A stretch of DNA of 64,000 nt from Bradyrhizobium sp. Y36 (GTDB lineage Bacteria; Pseudomonadota; Alphaproteobacteria; Rhizobiales; Xanthobacteraceae): the NCBI RefSeq assembly GCF_002531575.1, contig NZ_NWTI01000021.1, positions 62,001 through 126,000 of the forward strand. Direction: 5' to 3'. The position numbers and the translations under genes were made by a program. Below the pieces are notes generated by a model that saw only the letters and a program-made list of their open reading frames with translations, searched no databases and was not told where the DNA came from. Of the stretch, positions 25,298 to 39,113 are shown in pieces (position 1 is the stretch's first letter; every line of letters begins with the position of its first letter).

Positions 25298-26074
25298 TCA
25301 GTCCTGCGGCTCGGACGCGGCATCGCCCTGCGCGTCGATGCGCAGCCAGCCGGAGGGCGCGAGGCGCTGCTGCGGCAGGAAGCGGGCCTTGTAGTCCATC
25401 TTCTTGGAGCCCTCGATCCAGTAGCCGAGATAGACGTAAGGCAGGCCTTGCCGGCGGGCGCGGGCGATGTGGTCGAGGATCATGAAGGTGCCCATCGAGC
25501 GGCTGACCTGGCCCGGCTCGAAGAACGAATAGACCATCGACAGGCCGTCGCTGAGCACGTCGGTCAGCGCCACCGCGATCAGCTCCTCGCCGCGGCCGGT
25601 GATGCCGCTGTCGGGCCCGCGCTTGCGGTACTCGATGATGCGGGTCTCGACATGGCTGTCCTCGACCATCATGGCGTAGTCGAGCACGGTCATGTCGGCC
25701 ATGCCGCCATGGCGGTGGCGGGCATCGAGATAGGCCCGGAACACCGAGTATTGCTCGGAGGTCGGGACCGCGCTGCGCTGCTCGCCGATGATGTCGGAAT
25801 TGCGCGCCATCACCTTGCGGAAGTTGCGGGAGGGCCGGAACTCGTTGGCGACGACCCGGACCGAGACGCAGGCGCGGCACTGGTCGCAGGCCGGCCGGTA
25901 GGCGATCGACTGGCTGCGGCGGAAACCGCCATGGGTCAGGAGGTCGTTGAGATCGCCGGCGCGCTCCCCCACCAGGTGCGTGAACACCTTGCGCTCATGC
26001 CGGCCCGGCAGATAGGGGCACGGAGAGGGCGCCGTCAGGTAGAATTGGGGGGTGTCGCGCGAGTGCTGGGTCAA
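25298..26074 (-). CDS. bpt: Bacterial leucyltransferase Bpt (aspartate/glutamate N-end rule)
   Basis: A 258-residue member of the ATE/Bpt family: N-terminal [17 protein letters not shown], the Cys-rich [16 protein letters not shown], and the transferase part with [13 protein letters not shown] and [22 protein letters not shown]. Bpt transfers Leu from Leu-tRNA to proteins with N-terminal Asp or Glu, marking them for ClpAP. The start is TTG at 26074, the only one that keeps the conserved DTPQFYLT beginning. It converges with the peroxidase gene, leaving about 70 bases. Confidence 0.9.
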   Translation of the reverse strand: MTQHSRDTPQFYLTAPSPCPYLPGRHERKVFTHLVGERAGDLNDLLTHGGFRRSQSIAYRPACDQCRACVSVRVVANEFRPSRNFRKVMARNSDIIGEQRSAVPTSEQYSVFRAYLDARHRHGGMADMTVLDYAMMVEDSHVETRIIEYRKRGPDSGITGRGEELIAVALTDVLSDGLSMVYSFFEPGQVSRSMGTFMILDHIARARRQGLPYVYLGYWIEGSKKMDYKARFLPQQRLAPSGWLRIDAQGDAASEPQD

Positions 26075-26204
26075 GGGACGTCGTGGGCCTCCGAAGTGGG
26101 TCTCAGCATCGCGCTACGGAAGCCCCCGGTCAATTGGTCTACTCGGCAGGTCAGGTCAGACAGCTTAAGTGATCCTGGTTGATAGGTCCTTGATCGCCAG
26201 CCTC

Positions 26205-26747
26205 TCAATAGGTCCTTGCGCCCTGCGGTACGGGCGCGCGGACCGAATTGTTGATCACCACCGTTCCCAGCACGACATCGTGCAGCAGGCGGCGGCGGCC
26301 GTTGAACAGGCCGACCAGCACCACGAAGGGCGTCAGGAACGAGACCGAGACCCAGAACAGCACGGCATGGGTGGCGCCGAGCACGAAATAGCCGGGCGCG
26401 CCGTACCAGGTGCGCAGCTCCAGATCCATCAGGCGCATGCCGATCGTGGCGGAGGAGGGACCGCCGATGCAGGCGCCATAATAGACGATGGCCCAGATCA
26501 CGGAGGCCGGCCAGGCCAGCCAGAACAGCGCCCAGCCGAGGCCGAGTGTCACCACGCCAAACAGGGCGATGAAGATGTAGCCGAGGATCACCGGTACCGA
26601 GATTACGACCATGTCGATCAGGAAGGCGAAGGCCCGCCGCGTTGCAACGCCGCGAAACAGCTCCGGGTGCAGATAGGGGTCGTAGGCGTGCGGTTGCACC
26701 CCGCCGTCATTGCGCCATGCGCCCGAATTGCCCGTCTCGTACGACAT
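26205..26747 (-). CDS. RDD-family membrane protein
   Basis: A 180-residue protein with an N-terminal soluble piece ending YDPYLHPELFRGVATRRAFAFLIDMVVIS; the R-R and D of the RDD motif are visible there, and G-MRLMDLELR gives the second family motif. Four hydrophobic segments follow, with a tail that ends in a conserved LLHDVVLGTVVI. RDD proteins are small membrane proteins of largely unknown transport role. GGGAGGA sits 5 bases before ATG 26747; a longer in-frame start would translate part of the palindromic repeat and is rejected. It is downstream of hemB on the same strand but separated by that repeat. Confidence 0.85.
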   Translation of the reverse strand: MSYETGNSGAWRNDGGVQPHAYDPYLHPELFRGVATRRAFAFLIDMVVISVPVILGYIFIALFGVVTLGLGWALFWLAWPASVIWAIVYYGACIGGPSSATIGMRLMDLELRTWYGAPGYFVLGATHAVLFWVSVSFLTPFVVLVGLFNGRRRLLHDVVLGTVVINNSVRAPVPQGARTY

Positions 26748-26916
26748 GTCGGTCCTCCCAAGGGGGAAACAGAGGGAAAAACCCTCGAGGCAGGACATGG
26801 GAACAGGCTCTCCCCCTGCCAAGGGCGCTGGGACGTCAACAAGCCGAAATATTCGGGCGATTCGGGGGCGGGGGCTTAGCGGTTGGGGGAGCCGATAGCG
26901 TCGCCACATCTTCGGT

Positions 26917-27053
26917 GTCGTCCCCGCGAACGCGGGGATCCATAACCACAGGGAGCAGTTTGGCGAACACCCACAGTTCATTCTTCGCTGGTACGGATAC
27001 CGCGCGCCATCGAGGGATCACCCGGTATGGGTCCCTGCGTTCGCAGGGACGAC
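26917..27053. repeat. Palindromic intergenic repeat, family B, copy 2
   Basis: Outer arms GTCGTCCCCGCGAACGCGGGGATCC and GGTCCCTGCGTTCGCAGGGACGAC, close to the copy at 14072-14211; the right arm carries paired changes (CCTGCG/CGCAGG) that keep the hairpin. The element ends 9 bases before the hemB stop. Confidence 0.8.
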
Positions 27054-27061
27054 AGCGGAGC

Positions 27062-28783
<1,722 letters not shown>

Positions 28784-28792
28784 TCAACAATG

Positions 28793-28936
28793 CTCTCGTG
28801 CCCCGGACGCAGCGCAGCGCTCCTGGCGATGCGAAGCATCGTCCGGTGCGCTGCTGAGCCGGAGCCGATCTCTCCAAATCTCGTTTGTGGCTTTCTCGGT
28901 CCCGGATCTTTGCTTCGCTGGTCCGGGACACGAGAG
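28793..28936. repeat. Palindromic intergenic repeat, family C
   Basis: Outer arms CTCTCGTGCCCCGGAC and GTCCGGGACACGAGAG enclose inner hairpins (GGCGATGCGAAGCATCG; ATCTTTGCTTCGCTGG). It begins 24 bases after the stop of the DUF6163-like gene. The inner GCGATGCGAAGCATCG is shared with the family D element at 34343-34416, so the families are built from common modules. Confidence 0.75.
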
Positions 28937-29290
28937 CGGAGTTGTGCGCGTTTGGTTGACCGCTGGTTGCGTAAAATTTGCCGTTACTTTTCGCTAACCA
29001 GCCGGTTCCGCCACAGCTCTTACGCGCCCGTTTCGAAACGGAGCGGGGCTGTTCTGGAATGCGACAGTTGCGGCGGACGGAGGGTGAACAGGACCTTGCG
29101 AAGGTCAACAGAGGGTTGCGAAAAGTGCTTGTGGCACAGGCTTAATCCGCAATTCACTGTCTTAAATTCATGATCTCTTTATTCTCTTATTTAAGCCGAT
29201 CTTCAAACGCGCCCCTTAAGTTGCACCTATCAGACGGGACACAAGTTTCGTCGAATAAGTGTCGATAAAAACGACAACAGGGGAAGTGTC
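28937..29290. other. Intergenic region before ldtR
   Basis: About 350 bases with no supportable gene. The last 100 bases are AT-rich (for example 29160-29200, CTTAAATTCATGATCTCTTT) and probably carry the ldtR promoter; the operator-like palindrome at 29260-29276 is listed separately. Confidence 0.4.
29260..29276. promoter_or_regulatory. Candidate autoregulatory operator of ldtR
   Basis: TGTCGATAAAAACGACA has perfect 5-base arms (TGTCG/CGACA) around ATAAAAA, ending 14 bases before the ldtR ATG. MarR-family proteins usually bind such palindromes next to their own genes. A related TTCGTCGAATAAG lies just upstream. Confidence 0.45.
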
Positions 29291-29809
29291 ATGATGAAAG
29301 CCGTCGCAACTGCGGCAGATACCGCAGAGCGCGTCTCCGGCCAGCAGGGTTCGGTGCAGTCGCTCTATCTGGAAGCCTTGACTCTGGTGGAGCGGCTGCA
29401 TCGCCGGCTCCTCGACGTGATCAAGGACGAATTCGATCGCCGCGGCCGCGCGGACATCAACTCGGTGCAGGCGCTCCTGCTCTACAACATCGGCGACAAG
29501 GAGCTGACCGCGGGCGAGCTGCGCACGCGCGGCTACTATCTCGGCTCCAACGTCTCCTACAATCTGAAGAAGCTCGTCGAGCTCGGCTTCCTCGATCATC
29601 AGCGCTCGCGCGTTGATCGCCGCTCGGTGCGCATCCGCCTGACCCCGCAGGGCCAGGAAGTCCGCCGCATCGTCGATGCGCTCTACCAGAAGCACGTCAA
29701 GACGGTCGAGCAGGTCGGCGGCATCTCGGGCGAGGAGTTCTCGACCCTCAACAAGTCGCTGCACCGCCTCGAGCGGTTCTGGACCGACCAGATCCTGTAT
29801 CGCCTCTGA
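29291..29809 (+). CDS. ldtR: MarR-family regulator LdtR
   Basis: A 172-residue winged-helix protein. The core reads DINSVQALLLYNIGDKELTAGELRTRGYYLGSNVSYNLKKLVELGFL (shown here only in part), where the sequence GYYLGSNVSYNLKKL is the recognition helix typical of LdtR, the regulator of L,D-transpeptidase and stress tolerance genes in Rhizobiales. The wing follows as HQRSRVDRRSVRIRLT and the dimer helices close the chain. Two ATGs stand at 29291 and 29294, with GGGGAAG upstream. A palindrome just before the gene suggests autoregulation, and a strong hairpin after it (29884-29923) ends the transcript. Confidence 0.88.
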   Translation: MMKAVATAADTAERVSGQQGSVQSLYLEALTLVERLHRRLLDVIKDEFDRRGRADINSVQALLLYNIGDKELTAGELRTRGYYLGSNVSYNLKKLVELGFLDHQRSRVDRRSVRIRLTPQGQEVRRIVDALYQKHVKTVEQVGGISGEEFSTLNKSLHRLERFWTDQILYRL

Positions 29810-29883
29810 TTTTTCGAAGGGATTAGGCCAAGCCGGCCCGCAACAAGACCGGCAAGCCTTTCCGAAACGTGCCTGACTTCCCC

Positions 29884-29923
29884 AAGCGCGCTGGCCCGGA
29901 GTTGCCCCCGGACCAGCGCGTTT
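29884..29923 (+). terminator. Terminator hairpin after ldtR
   Basis: AAGCGCGCTGGCCCGG and CCGGACCAGCGCGTTT form a 16-base stem (one G-T pair and one wobble) with an 8-base loop, ending in TTTA. It lies 75 bases after the ldtR stop. Confidence 0.6.
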
Positions 29924-30005
29924 ACATGTATTGCACTTGCGAAAAAAGTAGCGGAGGCGGGGAACCAGTTCCAGCTCCGGCGCTTATCTCCTTCGGATCG
30001 GAGAC

Positions 30006-30248
30006 ATGACGATGTTGGTCGAGCGCGGGCTTCAGGCGATGAATGTGGAACTCGTGAGCGAGGCCTACGCCATCGCCGCGAACTACCTTCGCCGCTCCGG
30101 CGCGATCCCCGATACGCTCGTCACCGACGAACGCCTGCTCGAGATCATCATCAAGCTGATCCAGCACGGCGGATTCAACAAGATCAGGCTCGCCAACAAG
30201 GCGATCGCCCGGTTTCAGGCGCAAGCCGAGGCCCGCGCCGTTGCCTGA
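30006..30248 (+). CDS. Small conserved protein, paralogue of the protein at 3627-3836
   Basis: An 80-residue helical protein (starts MTMLVERGLQAMNVELVSEA). The segment YLRRSGAIPDT, then RLLEIIIKLI and ANKAIARFQ match FLERSGGIADPQ, ILLESIKAQI and SNRAIAAFE of the other gene, so the two share a family. GGAG lies just before the ATG at 30006 (a second ATG at 30012). Upstream is GGAAC-N16-GCTT, a partial EcfG-like match, compared with the exact match of its paralogue. It ends 37 bases before the start of the next small gene, so the two may be co-transcribed. Function unknown. Confidence 0.65.
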   Translation: MTMLVERGLQAMNVELVSEAYAIAANYLRRSGAIPDTLVTDERLLEIIIKLIQHGGFNKIRLANKAIARFQAQAEARAVA

Positions 30249-30285
30249 TCAACACTCCCGAAACTTGGAAGAACCAGAGGGTGCC

Positions 30286-30507
30286 ATGGAAGCCGCCATC
30301 GACCGCATCATGCAGACCTATGACCTGCTCGCTAACCGCACGGCCGCGGCCAGCGAGGAGGCACGGGCCAAGGTCACGAACTACCTCAATACGCTGATGG
30401 AAGCCGGCGAGAAGGACACCCATCGGTTGACGGTGTGCGGCCTGACCTATCTGCGCCAGCTCGACGGCAGCGTCGATCCCGTGAAGGCGGGGTATACCGG
30501 GCTGTGA
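30286..30507 (+). CDS. Small hypothetical helical protein (73 aa)
   Basis: A 73-residue soluble protein (MEAAIDRIMQTYDLLANR, ending DPVKAGYTGL), with mostly helical propensity and one Cys (VCGLTYLRQ). Start ATG 30286 follows GAGGG by 6 bases; an in-frame TTG at 30241 lies inside the previous gene and is less likely. It is close behind the 80-residue protein gene on the same strand. I do not recognise a family. After its stop there are two weak hairpins before glyA: GCCCGAA/TTCGGGC at about 30551-30574 and ACCCGCAA/TTGCGGGT at 30660-30687. Confidence 0.55.
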   Translation: MEAAIDRIMQTYDLLANRTAAASEEARAKVTNYLNTLMEAGEKDTHRLTVCGLTYLRQLDGSVDPVKAGYTGL

Positions 30508-30775
30508 CCTGACATCGGCCGCCGTCCGCGGCCGGGGATGAGACGTTAAGGCCCGAAGCGGTCCTATTTCGGGCTAAGGCCGACGGGCGGTTTCCTCGAC
30601 CCGGCCGGGCTGCCGAAAACCTTCAATCCCCACCATATCTTGCACAAATATCGAGCCCGACCCGCAAACCCTTGGCCTGTTGCGGGTGATGTGGTAGATC
30701 GCGCGTGCTTCCGATCGCCACACCAGACCCGCCCGTAGCCCGCCAAAAGGCTGCGGCGGTGGAGATATTCGCAAG

Positions 30776-32086
<1,311 letters not shown>

Positions 32087-32101
32087 GGCTGGGTTCAACG
32101 G

Positions 32102-32584
32102 ATGCGCTGCCCGAACTGCAACAGTCTCGATACGCAGGTAAAGGACTCGCGTCCGACCGAGGACTCTTCCGTCATCCGCAGGCGGCGCGTGTGCGTCGCC
32201 TGCGAATTTCGCTTCACCACCTTCGAGCGCGTGCAGCTGCGCGAGCTCACGGTGATCAAGCGCAACGGCCGCCGCGTGCCGTTCGACCGTGACAAGCTGA
32301 TGCGCTCGGTGTCGATCAGTCTGCGGAAGCGGCCGGTCGAGCCGGAACGGGTGGAGAAGATGGTCTCCACCATCGTGCGCGAGCTCGAGACTGGCGGCGA
32401 GGCCGAGATCTCGTCCGAGGTGATCGGCGAGACCGTGATGGAGCATCTGCGTACGCTCGACGACGTCGCCTATGTGCGCTTCGCCTCGGTCTACCGCAAT
32501 TTCCGCGAGGCGAAGGATTTCGCCGACGTGCTCGGCGAGCTCTCGGGTGAGGAGGAAGCGCGGCTCGCCGCGATCCGCAAATGA
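32102..32584 (+). CDS. nrdR: Transcriptional repressor NrdR
   Basis: A 160-residue regulator of ribonucleotide reductase genes. Residues 1-40 form the zinc ribbon ([11 protein letters not shown], then [14 protein letters not shown]); residues 49-139 are the ATP cone ([16 protein letters not shown], then IVRELE and [11 protein letters not shown]), which senses ATP and dATP. It represses nrd genes by binding NrdR boxes as an oligomer set by the bound nucleotide. The stop overlaps the ribD start by four bases (ATGA), so nrdR and ribD are translationally coupled, an order seen in many proteobacteria. Confidence 0.97.
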   Translation: MRCPNCNSLDTQVKDSRPTEDSSVIRRRRVCVACEFRFTTFERVQLRELTVIKRNGRRVPFDRDKLMRSVSISLRKRPVEPERVEKMVSTIVRELETGGEAEISSEVIGETVMEHLRTLDDVAYVRFASVYRNFREAKDFADVLGELSGEEEARLAAIRK

Positions 32585-33729
32585 TCTTCCGTATCCTGGA
32601 AGACCAGTTCGCCCAGAAGATCCGCGACGCCAAGGACGCCGACCGCCGCTTCATGGAGCTGGCGCTGGCATTGGGCCGGCGCGGGCAGGGGCGGACCTGG
32701 CCCAATCCTGCCGTCGGCGCCGTCATCGTCAAGGACGGCGTCATCGTCGGCCGCGGCTGGACGCAACCGGGCGGGCGGCCGCATGGCGAGCCCGAGGCTT
32801 TGCGGCGCGCGGGAGAAGCCGCCCGCGGCGCCACGCTCTACGTCACGCTCGAGCCATGCTCGCATTTCGGCAAGTCGCCGCCTTGCGCCGATGCGGTGAT
32901 CGCCGCCGGTATCAAGCGGGTGGTGGCGGCGATCGAGGATCCCAATCCCGAAGTTGCAGGGCAGGGGCATGCACGCCTGCGCGCTGCCGGCATCGCCGTG
33001 GACGTCGGCCTGTGCGCGGCAGAGGCGGCGTTCGACCATGCCGGGCATTTCCGTCGCATCAGGGATCACCGCCCGCATGTGATCCTCAAGCTCGCGGTCT
33101 CGCCCGACGGCAAGATCGGCGCCGCCGGCGGCAAGCCGGTCGCGATCACCGGGGAGGCGGCGCGCAATCGCGTGCATCTCCTGCGCGCGCAGAGCGATGC
33201 CATCCTGGTCGGCATCGGCACGGTGCTGGCGGACGATCCGCAGCTCAATTGTCGCTTGCCGGGCATGGAGGCGCGCTCGCCGGTGCGTGTGGTGCTCGAC
33301 CAGAGCCTGCGCATCCCCGCTTCAAGCCAGCTCGTGCGTTCCGCGCGCGAGACGCCGCTTTGGGTGATCGGGTCCGAGCTCGCAGAAGCCGCGGCCGCGA
33401 CCCGCCTGGGCGCGGCCGGTGCGCAAATCATGCGCATGCCGCCGAACGGTGCATCCGGGCTCGATCTTCCCGCCGTGCTGCATGCGCTGGCCGAGAAGGG
33501 CATCACGCGGCTGATGGTCGAGGGTGGCAGCCGCGTGGCGGCGTCCTTCGTCGCGGCCGGCCTCGTCGACGAGATCTGGCTGTTCCGCGGCACGGAAGCG
33601 GTTGGCCCTGGCGGCGTCGATGCGCTCGATGCATTGCCCCTGACGAAAATCACGCAGTCGCCGGCCTACAAGGTTCATGCTAGCGAAACATTCGGCAAGG
33701 ACACTCTCACCATCTACGAGCGCGCGTAA
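32581..33729 (+). CDS. ribD: Bifunctional pyrimidine deaminase/reductase RibD
   Basis: A 382-residue riboflavin enzyme. The N-terminal deaminase (about 25-165) shows the zinc and catalytic residues in PHGEPEAL and [11 protein letters not shown]; the second residue is G where most RibD have A in HAE. The C-terminal reductase (about 170-375) has [26 protein letters not shown] and [13 protein letters not shown]. It performs the second and third steps from GTP. The ATG overlaps nrdR, and the stop overlaps ribE by one base (TAATG). Residues before the deaminase core ([19 protein letters not shown]) are unusually long, so a later start is possible. Confidence 0.95.
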   Translation: MIFRILEDQFAQKIRDAKDADRRFMELALALGRRGQGRTWPNPAVGAVIVKDGVIVGRGWTQPGGRPHGEPEALRRAGEAARGATLYVTLEPCSHFGKSPPCADAVIAAGIKRVVAAIEDPNPEVAGQGHARLRAAGIAVDVGLCAAEAAFDHAGHFRRIRDHRPHVILKLAVSPDGKIGAAGGKPVAITGEAARNRVHLLRAQSDAILVGIGTVLADDPQLNCRLPGMEARSPVRVVLDQSLRIPASSQLVRSARETPLWVIGSELAEAAAATRLGAAGAQIMRMPPNGASGLDLPAVLHALAEKGITRLMVEGGSRVAASFVAAGLVDEIWLFRGTEAVGPGGVDALDALPLTKITQSPAYKVHASETFGKDTLTIYERA

Positions 33730-34340
33730 TGTTCACCGGCATTGTCACCGATATCGGCGAGATCGTCAGCTTCACGCCCGTGGCACAGGGCCAGCTGCAC
33801 CGGCTGCGCATCGCCTGCAGCTACGACCAGGCCACCATCGCCGACGGCGCCTCGATCGCCAGCAACGGCGTGTGCCTGACGGTGGTCGCCTCCGGCGTCG
33901 CAGGCGGCAAAACCTGGTACGATGTCGATGCTGCGGCGGAGACGCTGGCGCTGACCACGGCCAAGCACTGGAAACTGGGCACGAAGCTCAATCTCGAGCG
34001 CGCGCTCAAGATCGGCGACGAGCTCGGCGGCCATATCGTCGCCGGCCATGTCGACGGCATCGCGACCATTATCGGCCGCGAGGACTTGCCCGACATGGCG
34101 CGGTTCGAGCTCTCCACCACGCGGGAGCTGGCCCGGTTCATCGCCACCAAGGGCTCGATCACGCTCGACGGCGTCTCGCTGACGGTCAATACGGTCAAGG
34201 ACGTGACCTTTTCGGTGCTGATCATCCCGCATACGCTCGATGTCACCACGATCGGTGGCTGGAAGGCGGGCAGCGAGGTTAATATCGAGGTCGATCTGAT
34301 GGCCCGCTATGCGGCGCGGCTGACGGAAATGACGGTCTAG
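33729..34340 (+). CDS. ribE: Riboflavin synthase, alpha chain
   Basis: A 203-residue enzyme made of two similar barrels. Each half begins with a family motif: [12 protein letters not shown] and GHIVAGHVDGIATI; each has a SLTVN-like strand (GVCLTVVAS, GVSLTVNTV). It converts two molecules of 6,7-dimethyl-8-ribityllumazine to riboflavin and the pyrimidine that RibH uses. The first ATG overlaps the last base of ribD TAA. After the stop sits a strong palindromic element, so ribH, 158 bases on, may be read from a promoter of its own. Confidence 0.95.
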   Translation: MFTGIVTDIGEIVSFTPVAQGQLHRLRIACSYDQATIADGASIASNGVCLTVVASGVAGGKTWYDVDAAAETLALTTAKHWKLGTKLNLERALKIGDELGGHIVAGHVDGIATIIGREDLPDMARFELSTTRELARFIATKGSITLDGVSLTVNTVKDVTFSVLIIPHTLDVTTIGGWKAGSEVNIEVDLMARYAARLTEMTV

Positions 34341-34342
34341 CC

Positions 34343-34416
34343 GTCATTCCGGGGCGATGCGAAGCATCGAACCCGGAATCTCGAGATTCCGGGTTCGCTT
34401 CGCGCCCCGGAATGAC
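34343..34416. repeat. Palindromic intergenic repeat, family D, in the rib operon
   Basis: A 74-base near-perfect palindrome: GTCATTCCGGGGCG and CGCCCCGGAATGAC at the ends, with GGGTTCG and CGAACCC inside and a centre at AATCTCGAGATT. It begins two bases after the ribE stop and could fold into one long hairpin in the mRNA, which may act as terminator or processing site between ribE and ribH. Confidence 0.8.
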
Positions 34417-34497
34417 AGTTTCTAACTTGGCTTACGTGCCTGCGGCGACTACATAACGCGCCGACCCAAGAGACGACTTCACGAACGGATTGAGACG

Positions 34498-34989
34498 ATG
34501 GCAGACGCGCGGCGCGCACCCCTGAAGGACCAGACCGACATTTCCGGCGCGCGCGCGCTGATTGTCGAGGCACGGTTCTACGACGATCTCCAGGACGCGC
34601 TTCTGGACGGCGCGGTGACCGAGCTGAAGGCGGCCGGCCTCACACATGACGTCATTACCGTTCCCGGGGCGCTCGAAATTCCGGCGGCCGTGGCCATCGC
34701 GGTGGATGCAGCGGCGGCGAACGGCAAGCCCTATGACGCAGTGATCGCGCTTGGCTGCGTGATCCGCGGCGACACCATCCACTTCGAGATCGTCTCGCAG
34801 GAATCCTCGCGGGCGCTGATGGACCTCGCCGTGGCGCGCAAGCTGCCGCTCGGCAACGGCATCCTCACCGTCAACAACGAGGACCAGGCCTGGGCGCGGG
34901 CGCGCGCCAGCGAGCTCAACAAGGGCGGCGATGCCGCGCGCGCGGCGCTGGCGATGTTGCGCATCAAGCGCCGTCTGGCGCGGGCCTGA
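34498..34989 (+). CDS. ribH: 6,7-dimethyl-8-ribityllumazine synthase
   Basis: A 163-residue subunit of the penultimate riboflavin enzyme, which normally forms pentamers or 60-subunit shells. Visible family features are [22 protein letters not shown] (in part), [28 protein letters not shown] (catalytic His) and [13 protein letters not shown]. Length fits. ATG 34498 follows GATTGAGACG. It lies four bases before nusB, so the two form one unit, as in many proteobacteria. Confidence 0.95.
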   Translation: MADARRAPLKDQTDISGARALIVEARFYDDLQDALLDGAVTELKAAGLTHDVITVPGALEIPAAVAIAVDAAAANGKPYDAVIALGCVIRGDTIHFEIVSQESSRALMDLAVARKLPLGNGILTVNNEDQAWARARASELNKGGDAARAALAMLRIKRRLARA

Positions 34990-34993
34990 AGCC

Positions 34994-35482
34994 ATGGCTG
35001 ACACCAGGAAACCGCCGGCTGCGGAGAAGAAGGCGAACCGGCGCGGCGCCGCGCGGCTCGCGGCCGTGCAGGCGCTCTACCAGATGGACATCGCCGGCGC
35101 CGGCATCAACGACATCTTCGCCGAGTTCGAGAGCCACTGGCTCGGCAACGAGGTCGAGGGCGACACCTATTTGCCGGCGGAAGCCGCCTTCTTCCGCGAC
35201 GTCGTCTCGGGCGTGGTGCGCGACCAGAAGAAGCTCGATCCCCTGATCGACGAGGCGCTGTCGAAGGGCTGGCCGCTCAAGCGGATCGAGGCGATCCTGC
35301 GTGCGGTGCTGCGGGCAGGGGCCTACGAGCTCGAGCACCGCAAGGACGTGCCGGGCCGCGTCGTCGTCTCCGAATATGTCGACGTTGCCAACGCCTTCGT
35401 CGACCGCGAGGAGACCGGCATGGTCAACGCCGTGCTCGACCAGATCGGCCGCCAGTTTCGCAGTGACGAGTTCGGGCGGTAG
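34994..35482 (+). CDS. nusB: Transcription antitermination factor NusB
   Basis: A 162-residue all-helical protein. The N-terminal Arg-rich motif, KKANRRGAARLAAVQALYQMDI, contacts boxA RNA; later come FFRDVVSGVV, LSKGWPLKRIEAILRAVLRAGAYEL and VVVSEYVDVANAFVD. NusB with NusE (S10) binds boxA and supports antitermination of rRNA operons. The ATG at 34994 follows the ribH stop by four bases. A palindromic repeat (35533-35637) separates it from thiL. Confidence 0.95.
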   Translation: MADTRKPPAAEKKANRRGAARLAAVQALYQMDIAGAGINDIFAEFESHWLGNEVEGDTYLPAEAAFFRDVVSGVVRDQKKLDPLIDEALSKGWPLKRIEAILRAVLRAGAYELEHRKDVPGRVVVSEYVDVANAFVDREETGMVNAVLDQIGRQFRSDEFGR

Positions 35483-35532
35483 TCGTGCTGAGGGGCGTCG
35501 CATTGAAGCAATACGCGAGCCCCATTCTCCGC

Positions 35533-35637
35533 TGTCATCACCCGCGAAGGCGGGTGATCCAGTACGCCGCGGCCAATCGATTTGACATGATCGTCTCTGG
35601 AATATTGGATCGCCCGGTCAAGCCGGGCGATGACACC
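35533..35637. repeat. Palindromic intergenic repeat, family A, copy 2
   Basis: Arms TGTCATCACCCGCGAAGGCGGGTGATCCAGTA and TATTGGATCGCCCGGTCAAGCCGGGCGATGACAC (each listed here in under 35 bases as its hairpin: CACCCGC..GCGGGTG; CGCCCGG..CCGGGCG). It fills the nusB-thiL gap and ends 20 bases before the thiL start. Compare 228-333 and 63643-63746. Confidence 0.8.
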
Positions 35638-35656
35638 TGTCTGTGGGGCTAAGCCG

Positions 35657-36655
35657 GTGACAAACCCGCAAAATCCCTCCGCCGAAGACAGCCTCATCGC
35701 GCGCTATTTCAAGCCGCTGGCGACCGATCCGGGTGCGTTCGGGCTGGTTGATGATGCCGCGGTGCTGTCCTCGTCCGGCGACGACATCGTCGTCACCACC
35801 GACGCCGTCGTCGAGGGCGTGCACTATCTTGCCACCGACCCGCCCGACACAATCGCGCGAAAAGCGCTGCGGGTGAATTTGTCCGATCTCGCCGCCAAGG
35901 GCGCGGTGCCGGCCGGCTTCGTGCTGACGCTGGCGCTGCGGGCCAAGGAGGATTCCTGGCTGCGGCCGTTCGCGGATGCGCTGGGCGAGGACGCCAGGGA
36001 ATTCGCCTGTCCGCTGCTCGGCGGCGACACGGTCTCGACGCCAGGTCCGCAGATGATCTCGATCACCGCCTTTGGCCGCGTGCCGAAAGGGCGGATGGTC
36101 GGCCGGACCGGCGCCAGGCCGGGCGATCGCATCCTGGTGACGGGCACGATCGGCGATGCCGCCCTCGGCCTCGCTGTGCTCACCGGCGGCGCCGCCGCGG
36201 CGGCTCTGGCGTCCGATGCTGCCGCAAGGGAAGCCCTGGTCTCGCGTTATCGCGTGCCGCAGCCGCGCAACGTCCTGGCGCAGGCGGTGCGCGAACATGC
36301 GACCGCCGCGATGGACGTCTCGGACGGGCTCGCCGGCGATCTGACCAAGCTCTGCGCGGCCTCGAACGTCTCGGCCACGGTCGAGGTGACGAGCGTGCCG
36401 CTCTCGGCCGCGGCTGCAAGCCTGATCGCCCGCAACGTGGTTTGCGTCGAGACGCTGCTGGCCGGCGGCGACGATTACGAGGTGCTGTGCACGGTGCCGC
36501 CGGCGCAGGTCGATGCGCTGGTCGCGGCGGGGCGGGCGGCTGGCCTTGCCGTCACGGCGATCGGCACGATCGTCGCGGGCCAGCAGGGCGCGCGCTTCCT
36601 GGACGGGCAGGGCCAGGAATTGGTTTTGAAGCGGCTGTCCTACAGCCACTTCTAG
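35657..36655 (+). CDS. thiL: Thiamine-monophosphate kinase
   Basis: A 332-residue ATP-grasp-like kinase of the PurM fold that makes thiamine diphosphate from the monophosphate. Family marks: LVDDAAVL, TTDAVVEGVHY, VNLSDLAAKGAVPAG, LLGGDTVSTPG, GTIGDAALG, AMDVSDGLAGDL and LLAGGDDYEVLC; all the Mg/ATP Asp positions are there. I start it at GTG 35657 (VTNPQNPSAEDSLI) because the ATG at 35630 lies inside the palindromic repeat. It closes the nrdR-rib-nusB cluster, and a terminator hairpin lies at 36782-36810. Confidence 0.94.
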   Translation: MTNPQNPSAEDSLIARYFKPLATDPGAFGLVDDAAVLSSSGDDIVVTTDAVVEGVHYLATDPPDTIARKALRVNLSDLAAKGAVPAGFVLTLALRAKEDSWLRPFADALGEDAREFACPLLGGDTVSTPGPQMISITAFGRVPKGRMVGRTGARPGDRILVTGTIGDAALGLAVLTGGAAAAALASDAAAREALVSRYRVPQPRNVLAQAVREHATAAMDVSDGLAGDLTKLCAASNVSATVEVTSVPLSAAAASLIARNVVCVETLLAGGDDYEVLCTVPPAQVDALVAAGRAAGLAVTAIGTIVAGQQGARFLDGQGQELVLKRLSYSHF

Positions 36656-36781
36656 GAATTGCTCCAAACCGGCATCTTAGTTCTCGGCACATGCTCCTAA
36701 ATACCTGCCGAGATCGACGTTTTCGCCTCTATCCGGCGTTGCACCCTCAATTTGATTTTGGCAAGCTTGTGGACGACTGAG

Positions 36782-36810
36782 GCCGCCCCTTTTGGGCAAG
36801 GGGCGGCTTT
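36782..36810 (+). terminator. Rho-independent terminator after thiL
   Basis: GCCGCCCCTT and AAGGGGCGGC form a perfect 10-base stem with a 6-base loop (TTGGGC), then TTTG. It lies 126 bases after the thiL stop and about 80 before hppA. Confidence 0.7.
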
Positions 36811-36890
36811 GTTCGAAATCAAGGCGCCGCACCGCACGACGGACAACAAAGGCGCCGGGGATACATCAAGGGATCTGAGGCAAACATCAC

Positions 36891-39011
<2,121 letters not shown>

Positions 39012-39032
39012 GCCTCGCAGACGTGACAAGAG

Positions 39033-39062
39033 AAAACCCCGCGGCGCGAGCCGCGGGGTTTT
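39033..39062 (+). terminator. Rho-independent terminator after hppA
   Basis: AAAACCCCGCGGC, loop GCGA, GCCGCGGGGTTTT: a perfect 13-base stem whose ends give the T-run. It starts 21 bases after the hppA stop. Confidence 0.9.
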
Positions 39063-39113
39063 GCTTGGCAGCAACCTCGTTCGCTGCATGCGAACAAACA
39101 CGGAGATCAATCC

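Noticed and set aside
30508-30775. Glycine or SAM riboswitch before glyA
   Set aside because: Two simple hairpins are present (about 30551-30574 and 30660-30687), but I cannot find the conserved core of either riboswitch class.
36691-36780. 29-residue reading frame between thiL and hppA
   Set aside because: There is no ribosome site, and the composition is not convincing; the region is probably thiL 3' untranslated sequence ending at the terminator.
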